A stretch of DNA of 64,000 nt from Hydractinia symbiolongicarpus (taxonomy: Eukaryota > Cnidaria > Hydrozoa > Anthoathecata > Hydractiniidae), in the NCBI RefSeq assembly GCF_029227915.1, contig NC_079880.1:21826501-21890500 (forward strand). Reading direction: 5' to 3'. Made by a program: the position numbers and the translations under genes. Shown piece by piece: positions 58,303 to 64,000 of the stretch. The notes beneath the pieces are model-generated. The model ran no database searches, was not told the DNA's origin, and was given only the letters and a program-made list of their open reading frames with translations. Positions within the stretch are counted from its first letter, which is position 1, and the number at the start of each line of letters is the position of its first letter.

Positions 58303-61289
58303 TATAAGTTAATAAAAATAAAACGAAATTGCATTCTTTTCTCTACATGTCACATCATACGGAGTCTTCGGCATGTTTTAAAACATGTCACGATGTCAAT
58401 GCTCGGATATGTTCATCTGAATAATTATAAGAATTTACATAATTTGTTGCTTAATTAGTTCGCTCATTTAAGCATTATCGAAACTAACTTGTGAACTATA
58501 TATACCTTTGTTGTATGTAATTGTACAGTATTGTAGTCCCTACATTTAATTGTATAATATTGCATACAATAATATTCAAGCAATGAACAACACCCTTAAT
58601 ATCATGCTGCACAGATCTAAAATAAATGTCGATTTAATCTTTTAATAGTGAAATACTTCAATTTTGATACTTATAAAGGTATATTCTATAGCTTAAGGTC
58701 GTTTCCCACTGGCGTTAATGACCACCACCTATATGTTAAACGCCTCAATTACACGCTGGTCTAAAAAATACCTCCCGATGTTCACAATATAAATATTTTA
58801 GCGGCAAAACGTCTTTTTTTGTCCCTACATTGTGCAAAAAAGTATGAAGAAAGTATGTTTTGCTTTGTCGATATTCAAGTCCGTTGTGTGTCGTTGAAAA
58901 ACTCAAGCAAATAATTGCGGATGTCTAATTAAACATCTCCCAACTTTGTTATACTTTTTAAATGAATTTTTTTTTTAATGTTTAAATGTCTTCCTTTTTG
59001 TTGCGAAACAAAGCTATTTTATTTTCATTCATACTCTTACACAAATAAGTTAGCTATTCAGTTGTTGAAAAAGGTTAATTGCAAACACGGCACATGCAAT
59101 TAGAGACAATTATATAGGTGATTCTTGTAAAATGAGATATTACTGCCCACGTAGCTGTTGTTTTACTAAACTTTAATTGTAGGATGCAGTTCAATCAATA
59201 GATTTTAATTTTACATTTTTGGTTTTCGTCACAGCTAAATTTTATTCACAATTCTCCAGATTTGATTCTTCAACTTGCAACTGCACAGCTAACAGTGTTT
59301 TATTTTCTATCCCATTTACTATCCATTAATTAGCGATATTTTTGATTAGTCCAAATGAGATTTTGACGATAAAAAGCAAAAAAGGGCCATGATGTGATGA
59401 ACAAATTAAATAAATCACCGAATCTAAAACTTCAAAATATCTCATTCAGGCGCATTTCACAAACATTGTTGTTTAAAAAGATTTAAATACTTCATCGTAA
59501 TCATATAAATGAGAAAATATTATGTTAGTCGAACACAGAAGTATCTTAACATTGTTTGATTCAGGAAGCCAAAATAGTTTTCAATAATTGGGCCCATCAT
59601 TAGAAAAAAAGTTCATTTTAGAATCTTCAGCTTAGTTCTCTTCAATGGTGTTTAATCGCCTGGACTTTGCAAGTAGATAATACTGGCTAATCCGATTGGA
59701 TTATTGATCTTAACAACGTATTTTAAAAAGTATTTTAATGATGTCACGGAGATGAGAAATGAAGTCACCCATTCCTAATGTAGACCTTTTTACCGATATT
59801 CAAATATACTTTAATTTCGCGCGTTACATATGCTAGAATGGTGATTCGTGATAAAAAGGGCATTCTGTAGGAAAAAAGGTTTTGAGGTTAAGGTCATTGG
59901 GATCATAACAGACGATCCGTTTTTCAAGAAATATTGACGGTTATATCAGAAAGCTTGGTATATATGCAGAATATTCCATTTAAAGTTGTCCAAGGTAAGA
60001 AAAACAACTTAATGACGTTGAACGAGTTATTAAAAAAGTTGATAAGCAAATGTGATATAATATTGCCGTTATAGTTTTTTAAGGAAAAAACACATCCACT
60101 TTGCCCGTTACAGACATACTGGTCCGGAGTTTTTATAAACCAGAGACTAGCCGTAAGACCATTAAAGAATTCACGTGCTTCACCGTCCTTAAAATTCCAC
60201 GGGAATTCACCTATAGCAACAAAATGGATAAAATTATATTTCATTCGCTATTTCGTGTTTCCGTTGCTTTTCGTCTCGTGCAGAGACAGAACACACATAC
60301 TATTAATACAGAGAAATGCATTTGTCATATACTGAATTTTCTACTTTTACCAATAGTTGTTAGTGCATTTTGCACCATAACAGAGTGTTTACTTTCAAAT
60401 GTTGAAAAGTTTACTGTTACATCACAACATGCTGTATTTTTGGCAAGAACAAACATTCACGAAGATAACGTAACTGTAATCTTGTACGTTCAGTACTTCA
60501 CTTTAGTAATGCTTGGAATACAAAGAAGTGGTAACAGTTGACAATTTCTAGTTACTCTTTTTGTCTCCTTGGACATAACAAATAATACTCTTACATGACC
60601 ATACGTTAATAATGAGTTTCACTTCTTCTTCTTCTTCTTAGTTGTTCTAACGCCTTTGCCGTCTTTTTATTCTCAAAATGCATGGTGAGAATTTTGGTAT
60701 TCTTATAAAAAAGACCGTGCTTTTCGTCGTTATTATTTGATTGAATGAAACCCTTTCGCTAATTTAAATACAGTTTGCTTTATTTTTTGTCAATAATTCA
60801 TTTTTTGGTTTCTCACTTTACCATAAAAAATCACCATACCTGGGGTAACAATCAAGAATATACTGGTTATATCAACGGATATGGCATGGATTTGCAATAC
60901 TCAGTAAGACAAAATACCACCCGGCTGCAATTCGTGAAATATTGCTTACCCCGAGTGGCAACCTGGATATCGAACGAATATGTGGGCAATATCTAGTTGC
61001 TGCAATATTGTCAATACACATTATTATAATTTATTACTCCAATATTCTATATTAGTAAGAATGGGCAAATACTAATGATACATTTTTATGTGTTCAAGGA
61101 TCAAAATGTACTTATAGACTTACAATATATGCGTTGATTAACAATAGCACATAGATACGTAATTTAGTTGACCTTGAAGTCTGTTTTTCTTTATTTTTCT
61201 TGTCATCTAAAAGCTTTTTTATATGTTTTCACATGTTAAAATAAATACGTTGTCACGGTTTTTAGCCACAAACAAATTTTGAAGTCAAC
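58303..61289. other. Non-coding, weak open frames only
   Basis: A 146-codon plus frame at 60,101-60,541 and a 73-codon frame at 60,775-60,996 show no recognised domain. A TTC microsatellite of about five units lies at 60,623-60,639. Confidence 0.4.
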
Positions 61290-62095
61290 GGTTTTAAGAT
61301 TTTGACAACAAACGTAAATTTCGAGGTAGCATCCTAAAAAGCAAGCTAGCTAGCCGTGTTATTCATTTGGTACGACAGCTTTTCAACTTTGTTATAATTA
61401 TTTCGATTTGTATAATTTTTACTAATCTGATTTTTACCAAATTGCAACTGGGGGTTATCCAAGCAGCTGTTGGCTAATTCTGGCTAAGAACAGCAAGTAG
61501 TCAAATAATACAGTTGACTGGAACAAAATTTTCAAATGTTTGTTATCCTAAATGCATATTGGTAGCTACACCTTCCGATGTAACATAAACTTTAGCGAAA
61601 GTCTAAAGCTTATAGAGTCAATAAGAGATCAGTCTCCATTAACCTGTGATACTTTGGGTTCATTTTGTAACCGCAATTAATTTTGTAACCACAGCCAGTA
61701 GAAGGTGTTCTTAAAAAAACTTAGTGATTTTTTAGCCGCACGGGGTTATTTAACTAAAGTTGTGATAAAGTTTTTTTTCAAAAGGGCATTGCGCCTATAG
61801 GCATGTACGACGATTAACGATTAATTTTTGAGCTTTCACGGAAACTTATTATGCAAAATAAAAAATGTTGGCCGATTGTTTTTGCTATGACAAGTAACAA
61901 TGGGTTGTAAACTCTGTTTTTATTTAGGCTAAAGGTACTGAAAAGTTATTTTTTGAAGCATTTATTACACAAGAAACACCTAATGTTGTGTGCGCTTCAC
62001 TTGATTTACGACATACTATCTGAACAAAAGCGCTCCACCTGAATGTGTGGCACAGTTTACGGGTCTAATTAAACGCTCCACCGAGGGTCAACGCT
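61290..62095 (-). repeat. Dispersed repeat family A, copy 4
   Basis: Inverted relative to copies 1-3. Its reverse complement contains AAACTGTGCCACACATTCAG, CAGAGTTTACAACCCATTG, a single ~110-bp unit (ATTTAACTAAAGTTGTGATA on plus), then CTAAAGTTTATGTTACATC and CCAGTCAACTGTATTATTTG. Ends in GCTAGCTAGC. Confidence 0.78.
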
Positions 62096-62112
62096 TAGTC
62101 AAAAAGCCTATA

Positions 62113-62227
62113 TCATAATACCCGTATACGTCCGTCTCCCATAAAGGTACCGCAAGTAGCGAGACGCATGCATGCGGTGTAACAAAGACTAGCAGAACCA
62201 TGTATTCTTCCACGGGTTATCGACTAG
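62113..62227 (+). mobile_element. Short Helitron-like element, copy 4
   Basis: About 115 bp. Starts TCATAATACCCGTATACG after an A and ends CCACGGGTTATCGACTAG followed by T. Same termini as 58,171-58,302; the left half of the hairpin has decayed. Confidence 0.65.
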
Positions 62228-62671
62228 TATTAAATAATTGCTCTTTAAACATTTGCCAAACGGGTTGCTAAATTGAAAACAATACTTTTGTTTATTGTGA
62301 TAGCCATGGAAAAAAGAGAAAGTTAAAGATCAAAATAGCTAAATTGTGGAATATTTATGTTATGTTTATATGCATGATTGACATTTTTAAGCAACAAAAG
62401 GCGTTAGAAAGCACTTAACACGATAAAACACGTAACACACGATTGTTTAAATTTCAACACTTTTTAAAAACTTCTCCTAAGTATTAAAAATCTTTTCTAT
62501 TTAAATCAATGAAATCATAGGCTCTTTTTGTTCGTCCGAGTCTTTTGTTCTTAAAAATATGATCGAAGTGATTTTCTCCTAACAAACGGCTACTGGTTTT
62601 TATGACCAATTGACGTTCATTGTTTTTATTTTAGCAGTTAAAGCTTGCGGTGGTGTACCAAAAAATCATGC

Positions 62672-62885
62672 GAGAATAGGAGTAACTACATCGCAATGCA
62701 GATATAACTAGCATTTTAAGACAGAGATTTTAATGAAAAAAAGAGTTTTCTCTCCGAAGAATAAGAAGCAACTGGAGAACTTCTATATTCTCCCCTTTAC
62801 AGGGATGATCGAAAAGCTAATGGATTTCGGCTGTACTAAAACAAACACCTATGAATGTGGAAACATGAGGAATGGTGAAATTCAC
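62672..62885 (-). repeat. 214-bp dispersed repeat, inverted copy
   Basis: Full-length reverse complement match to 14,616-14,829, with the same boundaries (GAGAATAGGAG ... GGTGAAATT). The 60-codon frame in it is not conserved in the other copies. Confidence 0.75.
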
Positions 62886-63263
62886 CCATGCTTGGAATTT
62901 GTTGCCGGCCCTTGAGTAGAAGAGAAACGCTCGTATGGAAGGAATTAAAAGTGGCCATTTTAAAGATTGTCGAAGGTTGAAAGTGTTGTCCACTGATAAA
63001 CAAACTAGAATCGGCTGCTAAGGGGTTGCAATGCGAGTGATACAGTAATGTTTCGTGCATCTTGTAATGAAATTTTATGCGTTGAACTTTAGAATTTCGT
63101 CAGATATTATTAATTCGGCAGCATGAAAAATTAATTTTTGCATAATTACATTGCGTGCAAAATTAAATTTTATTACTACAAAAGTCATATAGATATATGT
63201 TCACAGAAGTTTGTTTTGGGAAGAAACTAGCCATGTGAATTATTTTCAAAGTGTTTTTCTATA

Positions 63264-63420
63264 TCTATACTGTAATACCTGTATAGGTCTGTGTCTGCCT
63301 GTTTGTCACGCAAAACGGTACCGCAAGCATCGAGTTTTACAAAATATCCCGCAGCGCCGCCTTTGTTTTGATCGCTCACGCGTAATAGACCAATCACGAG
63401 GCTCCATTTTCACTTATAAC
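63264..63420 (+). mobile_element. Helitron-like 5' end, copy 5
   Basis: A|TCTATACTGTAATACCTGTATAGG followed by TCTGTGTCTGCCTGTTTGTC and ACGCAAAACGGTACCGCAAG, resembling the 5' regions at 58,302 (minus) and 62,113. No 3' terminus was identified before the window end. Confidence 0.45.
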
Positions 63421-63639
63421 CAATCCAAGTTCTTCGATGCCTCAACATGCTGACGGAGGAAACATGCTACGATCGCGTTAAGCTCACGAAGGCCAATATG
63501 GTTTAAAAGTGATTGTATGAGGTTTGTAGGTCTCCTTTTAATCTTTTTCTCCTCTAAAAACTTTGTAGCTATAGGTATCTTTAGGAGGATGATGGGTTGT
63601 TTTCACATATTAAGATTTCATCAAGTTTGCTAGGCATGT

Positions 63640-63735
63640 ATAAATCTTAAACAAACCAACTTTAAGATTTTGGCTAGCTAAAACATAGATTTCGAGGCAG
63701 AATCCTGCTTATTGCAGCTAGCTCTAGCTAGCTTT
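63640..63735 (+). repeat. Fragment of repeat family A end
   Basis: AACTTTAAGATTTTGGCTAG and ATTTCGAGGCAGAATCCTG match 61,290-61,345 in the plus orientation; followed by AGCTAGCTCTAGCTAGC. Confidence 0.55.
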
Positions 63736-63855
63736 ATTTATTCCTATACTTTTAAATTTTTTATTCAGTAGTACACAAGCTAGTCTTATTTATTCTTTCA
63801 AAGTTTGGTATATTATTATTTAATTTTATTACTATAACGTATTATTCAATGCCGG

Positions 63856-64000
63856 GGCGATTGCAAATCGAAGTCAAACAATATGTGGAAGACCTGTTGT
63901 AGCTGTTCGAAAAAAATATGGTTCGACAGTGCTGTAATTATCGGGCACTAAATGCTAAAACTGAGTTTCTTTTACCACGCATACAAGATGCTCTAGATGG
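63856..64000 (+). pseudogene. Gypsy-type LTR retrotransposon RT fragment
   Basis: With indels it reads EVKQYVEDL, then VVAVRKKYGSTV, NYRALNAKT and LPRIQDALD. This matches the RT segment of Gypsy elements (SPVVxVxKKDGSxRxCxDYRxLNxxT...xPLPRIxDxLD), with about 20 residues deleted between EDL and VVAV. It continues past the window end. Confidence 0.7.

Noticed and set aside
60101-60541. 146-codon plus ORF as a host gene
   Set aside because: Reasonable length, but no domain, no homologous copy and no splice partners seen; left as non-coding.

Overview
The window looks like AT-rich, intron-containing animal DNA, most probably from a cnidarian such as a hydrozoan. Three things point that way: GT-AG introns of a few hundred bases, a very high load of diverse transposable elements (LINEs with and without a restriction-like endonuclease, DIRS, BEL/Pao, Gypsy, Harbinger, hAT, an Academ-like element, Helitron-like elements, tRNA-derived SINEs), and remnants of a class C GPCR. 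No bacterial operon structure is present. The assignment to cnidarians is inference.

Layout. 1-2.7 kb: the 3' portion of a minus-strand multi-exon gene of unknown function, with at least eleven phase-compatible exons and a possible OB-fold at the window edge. 3.9-4.3 kb: a long interrupted ATT microsatellite. 4.6-12.1 kb: a nest of decayed elements. A minus-strand CR1/L2-like LINE (ORF1 esterase at 9.8-11.2 kb, ORF2 at 4.6-7.0 kb) is split by a plus-strand, 5'-truncated LINE remnant at 7.0-9.5 kb. That remnant encodes a CCHC zinc knuckle and restriction-like endonuclease (R2/NeSL type) followed by a ubiquitin-specific protease domain. The LINE abuts a truncated Harbinger transposase at 11.2-12.1 kb. 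14.1-17.7 kb: a second, more decayed copy of the endonuclease-plus-USP unit, broken by other repeats. 19.6-21.7 kb: a decayed Harbinger with both its transposase and Myb-like genes. 21.9-27.8 kb: hAT, reverse transcriptase, DIRS and BEL/Pao remnants.

29.6-34.5 kb holds the best preserved mobile element, about 4.84 kb with TIRs of about 175 bp. Its single gene, once a 266-bp intron is removed and one in-frame TAG is overlooked, gives a protein of about 1,090 residues: paired CxxC/HxxC fingers, a helical middle, a FEN1/XPG-like PIN nuclease domain with all expected acidic positions, and a C-terminal CXC cysteine cluster. It resembles the Academ superfamily.

34.5-49 kb is mostly repeats and non-coding sequence. 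It holds a small intact secreted-protein gene (39.3 kb) with a decayed tandem duplicate (41.9 kb), and a degenerate class C GPCR 7TM region (47.1-48.1 kb). 49.9-52.6 kb is the only complete host gene that could be fully modelled: a six-exon, 399-residue TauE/SafE-family membrane transporter on the minus strand. 52.6-64 kb is largely non-coding with dispersed repeats, three Helitron-like ends and a Gypsy RT fragment at the edge.

The most unusual observation is the RLE-LINE plus deubiquitinase module, present twice in the same order with the same 3' tandem-repeat tail. The Academ-like element is second. All family names rest on motifs read by eye; no database search was run.
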